NCBI GenBank assembly: GCA_016707605.1
Contig: JADJHJ010000013.1
Coordinates: 1 to 64,000 of the forward strand
DNA length: 64,000 nucleotides
Direction of reading: 5' to 3'
Source: Candidatus Promineofilum glycogenicum
GTDB taxonomy: Bacteria > Chloroflexota > Anaerolineae > Promineifilales > Promineifilaceae
The notes beneath the pieces are model-generated. The model saw only the letters and a list, made by a program, of their open reading frames with translations, had not been told where the DNA came from and did no database searches. Shown piece after piece: positions 17,545 to 24,959 of this stretch; position 1 is the first letter of the stretch, and each line of letters opens with the position of its first letter. The position numbers and the translations under genes are program-made.

Positions 17545-18422
17545 ATGCGTTACGCCATTCGCCGCGTCAGTCCGTTGTCGGCTCTGCTCTATGGCTTGCT
17601 GCTGGGCCTGTTCGGTTCGTTGCTGCCCGGCCTGTTGTTGGGCTGGCTGGCCCGCGTCGTCGTCGGGCGGTTGCTGGTCTGGCTGGCGTCGCTGGACTTC
17701 ATCCTGCCCATTCCACTGACCGACGGCGTGGCCGTGGACCTGGTGGCGCTGCTGCAACTGGGCAACACGCAGGCGCAACTGTCAGCCCTGGCCGCGCGCG
17801 GCACATCGCTGGTGCTGCTGGTCATGCTGGCCACGGCCGCGGCGGGCATGTTGCTGACCGGGCTGACGGCCCTGTTAGGCGCTGTGGTCTACAACCTGTT
17901 GGCGCGCGGCTTCGGCGGCGTGGAGGTGACGCTCGATGCGCTGGACGCCCCGCCGCGCCGCGTCCCGCTCGCCCGGCGGCCACGCCCCGGCCGGCGCCGC
18001 CGGCGACGGCCATCATCCCCGACGCTCCCCGGCCGCGCCCGGCCGCACCGCCCGCGACTAAGCCGGCCGCGTCGCCCGCCGGCGCGCCGCTGGTGCTGCC
18101 GCCGGCGGCCAACCCGCCCCGCCCCACGCGCTCTACGCCCCAGGCCTGGCTGGCCCCGGTGGGCGGCGGTGAGTGGCTGGCCCTGGGCGACGACGTGACA
18201 CGCATCGGCAGCGCGCCGAACAACGACATCGTCCTGCCCGGCCTGTCGGCCGAGCACGCCGAGATTCGCCGCGAGAGCGGGCGCTACCTCATCTACGACC
18301 TGGGCAGCCGCCGCACCTGGGTCAACGACGCCCAGGTGGCCGCCGTCCACATGCTGAAGGACGGCTTCCGGCTGCAACTGGGACAGGCGGAGTTTTTAGT
18401 TCAAATTGTTGATGGGGCGTGA
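17545..18422 (+). CDS. Multi-pass membrane FHA protein (one frameshift)
   Basis: The first 130 codons encode several hydrophobic helices (starting SALLYGLLLGLFG). From about 17943 the natural continuation is one frame back: an Ala/Pro-rich linker and then a C-terminal FHA domain with TRIGSAPNNDIVLPG, SAEHAEI and GSRRTWVN. The upstream frame becomes an implausible Arg-rich tail at the same place. A single missing base near 17940-17980 would restore one protein of about 292 residues. It closes the signalling block, 45 bases after the STAND gene. It is either a sequencing error or a broken gene. Confidence 0.75.
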
Positions 18423-18423
18423 C

Positions 18424-18511
18424 GAACTGCGAACTACGAACTACGAACTACGAATTCAGAGCGCTTGACCGACCAACGACTGACCCACTGACCCACTGAC
18501 CCACTGACCAC
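18424..18511. repeat. Short tandem repeats between genes
   Basis: Two micro-repeat tracts fill this gap: several copies of gaactac (18424-18455) and four copies of tgacccac (18478-18509). The second tract recurs in inverse orientation at 22056-22105 and 51578-51600. No promoter or hairpin is evident. Confidence 0.75.
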
Positions 18512-18515
18512 TAAA

Positions 18516-19346
18516 ATGGACGCCAACACCATCCTGCAACTCTTCCCCACCCCGGCCCGCGAAGTGGCGCTGAACGGGCTATACCTGGGCCACGACCTGC
18601 GCCGGCAGCACGAGGAACTGGGGCGGCCGTTCGTCTACACCAACTACGTCGTCAGCATCGACGGCCGCATCGCCATCCCCCGGCCGACGGGCGGGGGTAT
18701 GATGGTGCCCCAGGAGACCTCCAACGACCGCGACTGGCGGCTGTTCCAGGAGTTGGCCGTGCAGGCCGATTGCCTCATCAGCAGCGGGCGCTATCTGCGC
18801 GACTACGCCGAGGGCAAGGCGCAGGAGATTCTGCGCGTCTACGACGAGCCGCGCTTCGCCGACCTGGGCCGCTGGCGCGAGGAGCGCGGCCTGTCGCGCT
18901 ACCCCGATCTGGCCGTTGTTAGCGGCAGCCTCGACTTCCCCATCCCGCCCTTTCTAACGCAGGAGGGGCGCAAGGTCGTCGTCGTCACCCACGGCGCGGC
19001 CGACCGGCAGCGGGCCGCGCGGCTGGAAAGCGAAGGGGCGCAGGTGCTCCGGGCCGGCGCGAGCGACGTGAGCGGGCGGCAAGCCATCGCCGCCCTGGGC
19101 GAGTTGGGGTATCGCACCATCTACATGGCCACCGGCCCGCGCGTCCACCACTTGCTGCTGGCCGACGACGCGCTCGACCGGCTCTACACCACCGTGGCCC
19201 ACCGCCTGCTGGGCGGGCAGCCGTTCAGCAGCCTCGTCGAAGGCGATCTACTTCAGCCGGCTATCGGTCTGCGCCTGCACGCCCTCTACTTCGACCCATA
19301 CGCCCTCGACGGCCTGGGGCAGCAGTTCGTCTGCTACGGGCGCTGA
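18516..19346 (+). CDS. RibD C-terminal-like (dihydrofolate-reductase-fold) reductase
   Basis: This 276-residue protein belongs to the RibD_C / DHFR-like fold: YTNYVVSIDGRIA near residue 40, LISSGRYLRD, the AVVSGSLDFP strand, and TIYMATGPRVHH in the nucleotide-binding end. Family members reduce a pyrimidine intermediate of riboflavin synthesis with NADPH or act on related substrates. No deaminase domain is fused and no other rib genes are nearby, so the exact substrate is uncertain. The stop overlaps the start of the downstream TauE gene (ATGA). Confidence 0.78.
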   Translation: MDANTILQLFPTPAREVALNGLYLGHDLRRQHEELGRPFVYTNYVVSIDGRIAIPRPTGGGMMVPQETSNDRDWRLFQELAVQADCLISSGRYLRDYAEGKAQEILRVYDEPRFADLGRWREERGLSRYPDLAVVSGSLDFPIPPFLTQEGRKVVVVTHGAADRQRAARLESEGAQVLRAGASDVSGRQAIAALGELGYRTIYMATGPRVHHLLLADDALDRLYTTVAHRLLGGQPFSSLVEGDLLQPAIGLRLHALYFDPYALDGLGQQFVCYGR

Positions 19347-20050
19347 TGCTCATCGCCCTGGTCGTCTTCGTCGCCGCGGCCGTCCAGGGGGTGCTGGGTT
19401 TCGGCGGCGCGTTGGTGGCCATGCCGCTGCTGGTGACGCTGGTCGGCGTCCAGACGGCCACGCCGGCCTTCGCCCTCATCGGCACACTGGCCACGCTGCT
19501 CAACGCCATCCGCTGGCGGGCGCACGTGACGTTGGGCGATCTGGTGCAGTTGGTCGTGCCGGCGGCGCTGGGCATTCCCATCGGCGTGCTGTTCCTGGCG
19601 CGGGTGGACGCCAACGTGGTGACGCGGACATTGGGGGCGATCCTCATTCTCTACGCGCTTTACAATCTCTTGGGCCGGGCCGTGCCGCCGCTGCGCCACC
19701 GGCTGTGGGCGGTCATCGCCGGTTTCAGCTCCGGCATCCTCAGCGGGGCGTTCAACACCGGCGGGCCGCCGGTCATCGTCTTCGCCGACGCCCGCGGCTG
19801 GACGGCCGAGCGCTTTCGCGGCAACCTGCAAACCTACTTCGTGCTGACCAGCGTCTTCCTGCTCATCTCCCACGCCCTGACCGGCCACTTCACGCCCGTG
19901 GTGTGGCGCACGGCGCTGATCGGCGTGCCGGCGCTGCTGGTGGGGCAACTGCTCGGCGTGCGCCTGTGCCGCTACCTGAACCCCGACGCCTTCCGGCGGC
20001 TGGTGCTGGTCTTTCTGCTCCTCCTCGGTGGGCAACTGCTCATCTTCTAA
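19346..20050 (+). CDS. TauE/SafE-family membrane transporter
   Basis: The 234-residue protein is almost entirely hydrophobic, with seven or eight predicted helices. It contains the family's repeated signature of Gly/Pro-rich turns: GVLGFGGALVAMPLL near the N-terminus and GILSGAFNTGGPPVI in the second half. TauE/SafE proteins export or import sulfur-containing or other small anions such as sulfite, sulfoacetate or taurine derivatives. It overlaps the upstream reductase by one base, so the two are probably co-transcribed. Substrate cannot be read from the sequence. Confidence 0.85.
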   Translation: MLIALVVFVAAAVQGVLGFGGALVAMPLLVTLVGVQTATPAFALIGTLATLLNAIRWRAHVTLGDLVQLVVPAALGIPIGVLFLARVDANVVTRTLGAILILYALYNLLGRAVPPLRHRLWAVIAGFSSGILSGAFNTGGPPVIVFADARGWTAERFRGNLQTYFVLTSVFLLISHALTGHFTPVVWRTALIGVPALLVGQLLGVRLCRYLNPDAFRRLVLVFLLLLGGQLLIF

Positions 20051-20053
20051 ATA

Positions 20054-20148
20054 GAACTCACGCAAAGGCGCTAAGGGGCAAAGGCGCTAAGGAAGAAAAG
20101 AAAAGGCTTCCTTTGCGCCTTTGCCCCTTAGCGCCTTTGCGTGAGCTC
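20054..20148. repeat. 42-bp inverted repeat between convergent genes (probable two-way terminator)
   Basis: Arms at 20054-20095 and 20107-20148 pair over 42 bases with two or three mismatches around an 11-base A-rich loop. Each arm contains the tandem unit aaggcgctaagg. It lies exactly between two convergent stops, so it may end transcription from both sides. It looks like a dispersed intergenic repeat rather than a gene-specific terminator. Confidence 0.85.
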
Positions 20149-21099
20149 TTATTTCTGCGGCAGGGTGATGGCTACGTCGGAGCCGAAGCGGCGCAGCATC
20201 TCGTTGACCTCGGCCACGGTCGGCATGTTGTGGCCCGTGCCCAGCTTCAGCACCTTGGCCGCGCCGGTGGCGTTGCCCAAATCGCCCAGGGCTTGCAGGT
20301 CGAAGCGGTGGAGATAGCCGTAGATGATGGCCGCGGCCAGGCTGTCGCCCGCGCCGGTGGCGTCCTTGGCCACGACGGGCAGGCCGGGGGCGATGTGGAG
20401 GTCGTCGGCCGTCAGCAGGAAGCAGCCGGCCATGCCGCGCTTGATGATCGCCAGTTGGCTGCCGCGGGCCAGCAGGGCGCGGGCGGAGTTGACCGGGTCG
20501 GCCTCGTTCGACAGGCGGCGGGCCTCGTCCTCGGTCGCCAGCAGCACCGTGGCCAGGGCGGCGGCCTCGCTGTGCCAGGCGTTGTCGATCTTGGGGTTGC
20601 CGGGACCGGGGTCGAAGAAGGACGGCACGCCGGCCTCACGGGCCAGGCGCAAGGCGGCCAGAACGATGGCCGGCACGCCCTCGTGCTCGGCCCAGCCGTC
20701 GGCGTAGAGCGCCTCGGCCGCGCCGATGAGCGGCGACCATGCTTCGGGCAGGCTCATGACTGTCAGACTGCCGGGATAGCCCAGGTAGGCCGGCTCGCCG
20801 CGCTCGTCGACCAGGACGTTGGCCACCGGCGTCCGCGCGTCGGGGGTGATGATGACGCCGGTGACGTCAACGCCCTCGGCGGCCAGCCCTTCGAGGACGA
20901 TTTCGCCGAACAGGTCGCGGCCGACCTCACCCAGCGCGGCCACGCTCAGCCCCAGGTGGGCGGCCATGATGGCCACGTTGCACGCCCCGCCCGGCCCCAG
21001 CGCCAGATAGGAGACGCGCTGCAAGTCCTTGGGCTGAATCTCCAGTTGTTCCACACGAATGGCGTAGTCCGCCAGGATGTCGCCGAGAATGATGACCAT
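20149..21099 (-). CDS. PfkB-family carbohydrate/nucleoside kinase
   Basis: The 316-residue protein shows the ribokinase-family order: MVIILGDILADYA at the N-terminus, GPGGACNVAIMAAHLGL (PfkB signature 1), GRDLFGE, and the catalytic DATGAGDSLAAAIIYG near residue 255 (PfkB signature 2, with the catalytic Asp). It should transfer phosphate from ATP to a sugar, nucleoside or vitamin-like alcohol. It is the last gene of a minus-strand set encoding a complete ECF importer, so it probably traps the imported compound by phosphorylation. This is inference from context. Confidence 0.85.
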   Translation of the reverse strand: MVIILGDILADYAIRVEQLEIQPKDLQRVSYLALGPGGACNVAIMAAHLGLSVAALGEVGRDLFGEIVLEGLAAEGVDVTGVIITPDARTPVANVLVDERGEPAYLGYPGSLTVMSLPEAWSPLIGAAEALYADGWAEHEGVPAIVLAALRLAREAGVPSFFDPGPGNPKIDNAWHSEAAALATVLLATEDEARRLSNEADPVNSARALLARGSQLAIIKRGMAGCFLLTADDLHIAPGLPVVAKDATGAGDSLAAAIIYGYLHRFDLQALGDLGNATGAAKVLKLGTGHNMPTVAEVNEMLRRFGSDVAITLPQK

Positions 21100-21122
21100 A
21101 GTTGTGTGTTATCGGTTAAAGG

Positions 21123-21218
21123 GCAGGGGAGCGGAGGAGCGGGGGAGCAGGGGGTGAAAGAGCCGACGAGCGTGCGCGCTTCTTTCACCCCTGCCCCCCT
21201 GCTCCCCTGCTCCCCTGC
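21123..21218. repeat. Imperfect GC-rich inverted repeat
   Basis: Arms at 21123-21160 and 21182-21218 are rich in gggagcagg and its complement. The second arm overlaps the last codons of the upstream ATPase gene (C-terminus SRGAGGQG). It could act as a processing or attenuation hairpin between the ATPase and kinase genes. It resembles the other text-like repeats of the window. Confidence 0.7.
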
Positions 21219-22006
21219 AATGTTTCAACGAAACCATCCACCGTCAGCGCCGCGCGCGGCAGGCGCAACGCCTGGGCCAGGCGGACGAGTTGCGGCGGCT
21301 CGACGTTGGTGGTGGCCAGCAGTTCGGCGCGGGCCAGCACGTCGGCCGCCGCGCCATCGGCCAGCACTTGCCCGTCGGCCATGACCACGACGCGGCCGAA
21401 GTGGGCGGCGCAGAAGTCGATGTCGTGGGTGATGGTCAGCACGGTGCGCCCCTCGCCCTTCAGTCGCTCGACGATGCCGCCGATGAGGGCCAGGCCGCGC
21501 GCGTCCTGACCCATCGTCGGCTCGTCGAAGATGAGAATGGGCGTGCGCATGGCCAGCACCGAGGCCAGTGTGACCAGCTTGCGCTGGGCGGTGGTCAGGT
21601 CATAAGGGTGAGTCTTCGCATAGTCGGATAGTTCGACCAGCGCCAGGGCCGCGGCCACGTCGGCGGCGCGCTCTGCTTCGGTGCGGCCCAATTGCTTTGG
21701 CCCGAAGCCGACCTCGTCGCCCACGGTGCGCTCGACGATCTGGTCGTCGGGGTTCTGGAAGACGTAGCCGACGCGGGCGGCCGTCTTGGCCACGCTGTGC
21801 TCGCGCGTGTCCCAATCGCCGACCAGGACGCGCCCCTGGCTGGGCTTCAGCAGGCCGTTGAGGTGCTTGACCAGCGTCGTCTTGCCCGCGCCGTTCTCGC
21901 CGACGATGGCCATCGCCTCGCCCGGCGCGATACGCAGGCTGACGCCGCGCAGGGCGTGAGTGCCGCTGGGGTAGGTGAACGACACGTCCTCGACGGTGAT
22001 GGGCAT
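21185..22006 (-). CDS. ECF transporter ATPase with degenerate ABC signature
   Basis: This ABC ATPase of about 273 residues has Walker A (GENGAGKTTL), Q-loop (FQNPDDQ), Walker B (ILIFDEPT) and the H-loop (ITHDIDF). The signature normally reading LSGGQ is LTTAQ (21584-21598). I start it at ATG 22006 (MPITVEDVSF), because the in-frame ATG at 22054 would add residues encoded by an intergenic tandem repeat. The family energises vitamin or metal uptake as a heterodimer of two EcfA subunits. The degenerate site suggests an asymmetric pair in which only one composite ATP site is fully active. Confidence 0.85.
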   Translation of the reverse strand: MPITVEDVSFTYPSGTHALRGVSLRIAPGEAMAIVGENGAGKTTLVKHLNGLLKPSQGRVLVGDWDTREHSVAKTAARVGYVFQNPDDQIVERTVGDEVGFGPKQLGRTEAERAADVAAALALVELSDYAKTHPYDLTTAQRKLVTLASVLAMRTPILIFDEPTMGQDARGLALIGGIVERLKGEGRTVLTITHDIDFCAAHFGRVVVMADGQVLADGAAADVLARAELLATTNVEPPQLVRLAQALRLPRAALTVDGFVETLQGSRGAGGQG

Positions 22007-22023
22007 GGGGCCGGCGGGTGTGG

Positions 22024-22137
22024 CGTTGGGCGTTGGGCGTTGGGCGTTTTTCATGGGTCAGTGGGTCAGTGGGTCAGTGGGTCAGTAGTAGGTCAGTGGG
22101 TCAGGTGGGACTGACAACTGACAACTGACAACTGTCA
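22024..22137. repeat. Tandem micro-repeats between the two ATPase genes
   Basis: Copies of gttgggc (22024-22047), gggtcagt (22054-22105) and ctgacaa (22110-22136) fill the spacer between the ATPase genes. They are the same family as the tracts at 18424-18511 and 51578-51600. No regulatory function is evident. Confidence 0.75.
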
Positions 22138-22971
22138 TTTGAAGTACTCCACCGCCTCTTCCAACGTCACCGGCAACTCGGCGCTGTCGCGGCGCAGGCC
22201 GGCGGCCAGCGCGGCGCGGGCCGCCTGGGTGTAGCGCGTCGGTTGCAGGCCGTACTGAGTCAAATCGCCCGAGGCCAGCACGTCGCCCGGCGGGCCGTCG
22301 GCCACAATGCGCCCCTCGTGCAGCACGATGACGCGGTCGGCGAAGACGGCCACCCACTCCAGCTTCTGCTCGGCCAGCACGACCGTGGCCTCGTCGGTGG
22401 CCGCCAGATCGCGCAGCACGGCGAAGACCTCCTTGGAGCCGATGGGGTCGAGTTGCGAGGTCGGCTCATCGAGGACGACCAGCGGCGGGCGCATGACCAG
22501 CACCGAGGCGATGGCCAGCCGTTGTTGCTGGCCGCCGCTGAGGGCGAAGGGGGAGCGCTCGGCCAACTCGGTCAGCTTGGCAAAGCTCAGGATGTCGTCA
22601 ATGCGCGCCCGCATCTCATCCAGCGGCACGCCCAGGTTCTCCAGCCCGAAGGCGATCTCCTCGCGCACGGTGAAGCGCGCGCCGGTGATCTGGTTGAACG
22701 GGTTGGCGAAGACGAGACCGACCTGCCCGGCAATGGCCGCCAGCGACGCGGCGGGCACGTCCACGCCGGCTACCTCGACCTGGCCGGTGAGCTTGCCGCG
22801 GTAGAAGTGGGGCACGAAGCCGGCCAGGGTGTAGCACAGAGTGGATTTGCCCGCGCCGTTGGCACCGATGACAGCGCAGAACTGCCCGGCGGGCACGTCG
22901 AGCGACAGCCCGGCCAGCGCGGGCACGGTCGCCCGCGGATAGAAGTAGGTGACGTCGCGCAGGTGGATCAC
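22135..22971 (-). CDS. ECF transporter ATP-binding protein
   Basis: This 278-residue ABC ATPase has canonical motifs throughout: Walker A (GANGAGKSTL), Q-loop region (VFANPFNQ), signature LSGGQQQRLAIAS, Walker B (LVVLDEPTSQLD) and a switch region reading LAEQKLEW instead of the usual His. It pairs with the downstream ATPase and with the EcfT protein, whose gene it overlaps by four bases (ATGA), which indicates translational coupling. Confidence 0.9.
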   Translation of the reverse strand: MIHLRDVTYFYPRATVPALAGLSLDVPAGQFCAVIGANGAGKSTLCYTLAGFVPHFYRGKLTGQVEVAGVDVPAASLAAIAGQVGLVFANPFNQITGARFTVREEIAFGLENLGVPLDEMRARIDDILSFAKLTELAERSPFALSGGQQQRLAIASVLVMRPPLVVLDEPTSQLDPIGSKEVFAVLRDLAATDEATVVLAEQKLEWVAVFADRVIVLHEGRIVADGPPGDVLASGDLTQYGLQPTRYTQAARAALAAGLRRDSAELPVTLEEAVEYFK

Positions 22972-23765
22972 GACAGGAACCTCGGCGCGAGAGCGGCGTA
23001 GATCCGCCAGACAATGACCCCCAGCGCGGCCAGCAGCAGCAGCCAGCGCAGGAGGCGCTGCCAGGGAGTATCGTGCAGCACCAGCAGGCTGGTCTTCGGC
23101 CCCTGGCGGCCGAAGGCGCGCACCTCCAGGGCGATGGCCCGCTCTTCGATGTCGACGATGCTGCTGAGAAGCAACGGCAGTACCAGCGGCAGCAGCGCCC
23201 GTGCCCGCACGCGCAGGCTGCCTTCGGTTTCCAACCCGCGGCTGCGCTGGGCATCGAGGATGGTGGTCGCCTTGGTCTGGAAGCGGGGGATGATCTGTAG
23301 TGTGCTCAGTATGACGTAGGCGATGCTATTGGGCACGCCTAATTGTCCCAGCGCCAAGGTCAGTTCGTCAGGACGGGTGGTGTAGCTCAGCAACAGGAAT
23401 GTGCTAACCGCCATCAAGATGCGACCGGCGCCACGTATGGCGAAGAAAAGCCCTTCTTCCTTGAGAGAGAAGGGGCCGATTTGTTGCAGGACTGTCCCTT
23501 CAGGCCAAAAAAAGCCCTGCACCACAAACAGCGAAATGGCGAAGGGCAGGACGGCTTTGAAGGCGCCGCTAAGTATGTTCGGCAACACTTGCCCAAGAGC
23601 CGACAGCGGCACAATACCCAGGAGAAAGACCAGATAAGGCGTCCACGTGCCCGGGATGACCCAACTGACGGCTAGACAGAAGCCTAAATAGGCCAGCTTG
23701 GTCAGCGGATGTAAGCTATGAATGCCCGACTGTTTCGGAACATATAGCCCATAATTTACGGTCAT
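22968..23765 (-). CDS. ECF transporter transmembrane coupling protein EcfT
   Basis: This 265-residue membrane protein has five or six hydrophobic helices and an EcfT-type cytoplasmic coupling region with the Ala-Arg-Gly motif type seen here as DAQRSRGLETEG near residue 165. EcfT holds the substrate-binding S component and the two ATPases together. The order S component, EcfT, EcfA, EcfA' on the minus strand is a complete group II-like or dedicated ECF importer. Confidence 0.88.
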   Translation of the reverse strand: MTVNYGLYVPKQSGIHSLHPLTKLAYLGFCLAVSWVIPGTWTPYLVFLLGIVPLSALGQVLPNILSGAFKAVLPFAISLFVVQGFFWPEGTVLQQIGPFSLKEEGLFFAIRGAGRILMAVSTFLLLSYTTRPDELTLALGQLGVPNSIAYVILSTLQIIPRFQTKATTILDAQRSRGLETEGSLRVRARALLPLVLPLLLSSIVDIEERAIALEVRAFGRQGPKTSLLVLHDTPWQRLLRWLLLLAALGVIVWRIYAALAPRFLS

Positions 23766-23788
23766 CGGGTTGGCGTTTTCCGCACAGG

Positions 23789-24376
23789 CTAACGGACGTA
23801 TTCAGCTCTGGGAAAACGGTCCAGGTACCTGTTCGGCAGCGCCTGTATGATCGAGTAGACCAGAAGATAAGAGATGGACTTGTCCAAGGGATCGGTGGAT
23901 AGTCCCTGAAGGAAGTTTGCTTGCAGGGTGCTCATGCCCATGCCTCTAAATGCTGCGGTCAGAGCATCCATGCCCGTGCCGACGACGCCACTGTTCACGT
24001 AGGCAGTAATGGGCGCAGAAATCAAAGCGGCCACCACACCCGTAATGACGCCGGCGAGGATGAACTTCCACCAAAGCTTAAACCAGCCATAGCGACTGAA
24101 GAGGCCGGCCATAAAGCCGATGATGGCGGCCACCGGGATATAGGGCAGGAAATTGGCCGGATTGCCGAAAAACGCGGCGATGAGGTTGGAAATGATACCC
24201 GCCAGCGCTCCAACCCACGGGCCGGCCACGGCGCCGACAAATATCGTGCCGATCGAATCCAGATAGAGCGGCAAACTTAGCGTCGTGACAATTCGGCCCA
24301 TGGCGATGTTAATGACAATGCCCACACCCATAAGGACAATGCCGACAGTGCTGAAATCACTCTTCAGACGATCCAT
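23789..24376 (-). CDS. ECF transporter substrate-specific (S) component
   Basis: I place the start at ATG 24376, behind an AAGGAGG site nine bases upstream, giving about 195 residues. It has five or six hydrophobic helices. The segment LPLYLDSIGTIFVGAVAGP, followed by GALAGIISNLI, is typical of riboflavin/COG4720-like S components. S components bind the vitamin or precursor directly. The actual ligand is unknown; the linked PfkB kinase suggests a phosphorylatable alcohol such as a nucleoside, sugar or vitamin precursor. It is the promoter-proximal gene of the operon. Confidence 0.83.
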   Translation of the reverse strand: MDRLKSDFSTVGIVLMGVGIVINIAMGRIVTTLSLPLYLDSIGTIFVGAVAGPWVGALAGIISNLIAAFFGNPANFLPYIPVAAIIGFMAGLFSRYGWFKLWWKFILAGVITGVVAALISAPITAYVNSGVVGTGMDALTAAFRGMGMSTLQANFLQGLSTDPLDKSISYLLVYSIIQALPNRYLDRFPRAEYVR

Positions 24377-24462
24377 TTCCTCCAACCTCCTTGCGCCGCC
24401 GGGCAGCATGGCTCACATGGCTCCTGCCCTCGCGGACGGCGGAATCTCCTTGTCTAATCAAA

Positions 24463-24490
24463 ATTGTACGTGACTTTGGCGTTATGTCCA
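24463..24490 (-). promoter_or_regulatory. Promoter of the ECF transporter operon
   Basis: Read on the minus strand: -35 TGGACA (24485-24490), 16-base spacer, -10 TACAAT (24463-24468). This predicts an 80-base leader before the S-component start. I do not see a recognisable riboswitch in that leader. Confidence 0.6.
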
Positions 24491-24530
24491 GATAGCGCAA
24501 AGCATTTCATATGTCACCCCCAGGCGCATC

Positions 24531-24599
24531 GACCTGACAGGTGGGCGGCCAACGGCACCTCGGCAACCGCTAGACCACTTGCCGCCCACCTGTCAGGTC
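24531..24599. repeat. Perfect 19-bp inverted repeat upstream of the ECF operon
   Basis: Arms gacctgacaggtgggcggc (24531-24549) and its exact complement (24581-24599) enclose 31 bases. It lies upstream of the ECF promoter and between divergent transcription units. It may be a mobile intergenic hairpin, an upstream regulatory site or an insulator. Confidence 0.85.
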
Positions 24600-24959
24600 T
24601 GAATACTGAAAAACACTGCTTAGACGGGCCAAAGACGTGAAGGAGACGTGAACAGATCGTAAGCTAAAACGTAAGGTTTTGCAGTTACAATACCCAAGTC
24701 ATATGTCTGATATGTGGACGCCCCCGGCAAGTGATTCTCACTAGCTGCCGAGTTTCGCCGGGCGGCGACCATACTTCCCAATTTAGTGGCCCGATTCCGT
24801 CCACTATCGCCGACTACTCTGCGGCAAGGGGGTGACTATCGGAACGAAAAAGTAGCTGTGACTTCCCACCCTGTTCCATCTTGGCCGGTTCTGCGCGACT
24901 TGCTCGCCCGGCCCTACGCAAACTCCATCCTTCCCTATCACCTTGCTTGGAGGCAAACG
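24600..24959 (+). other. Upstream region of the subtilase gene
   Basis: This 360-base stretch holds no convincing gene. A GTG frame open from 24786 lacks protein-like features until the signal peptide begins, so I treat it as leader. A possible -10 TACAAT stands at 24686-24691 without a clear -35. A GGAGG ribosome site at 24949-24953 serves the TTG start. Confidence 0.5.

Noticed and set aside
19705..21384. 559-codon plus-strand frame across the TauE end and the PfkB kinase
   Set aside because: It crosses a convergent terminator repeat and runs antisense to the kinase; translation is low-complexity.
24377..24456. TPP, FMN or other riboswitch in the leader of the ECF operon
   Set aside because: The predicted leader is only about 80 bases and lacks the conserved cores of the vitamin riboswitches I know.
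24786..24959. Longer N-terminus for the subtilase from GTG 24786
   Set aside because: The added 58 residues precede an obvious signal peptide and a good ribosome site, so the TTG at 24960 is preferred.
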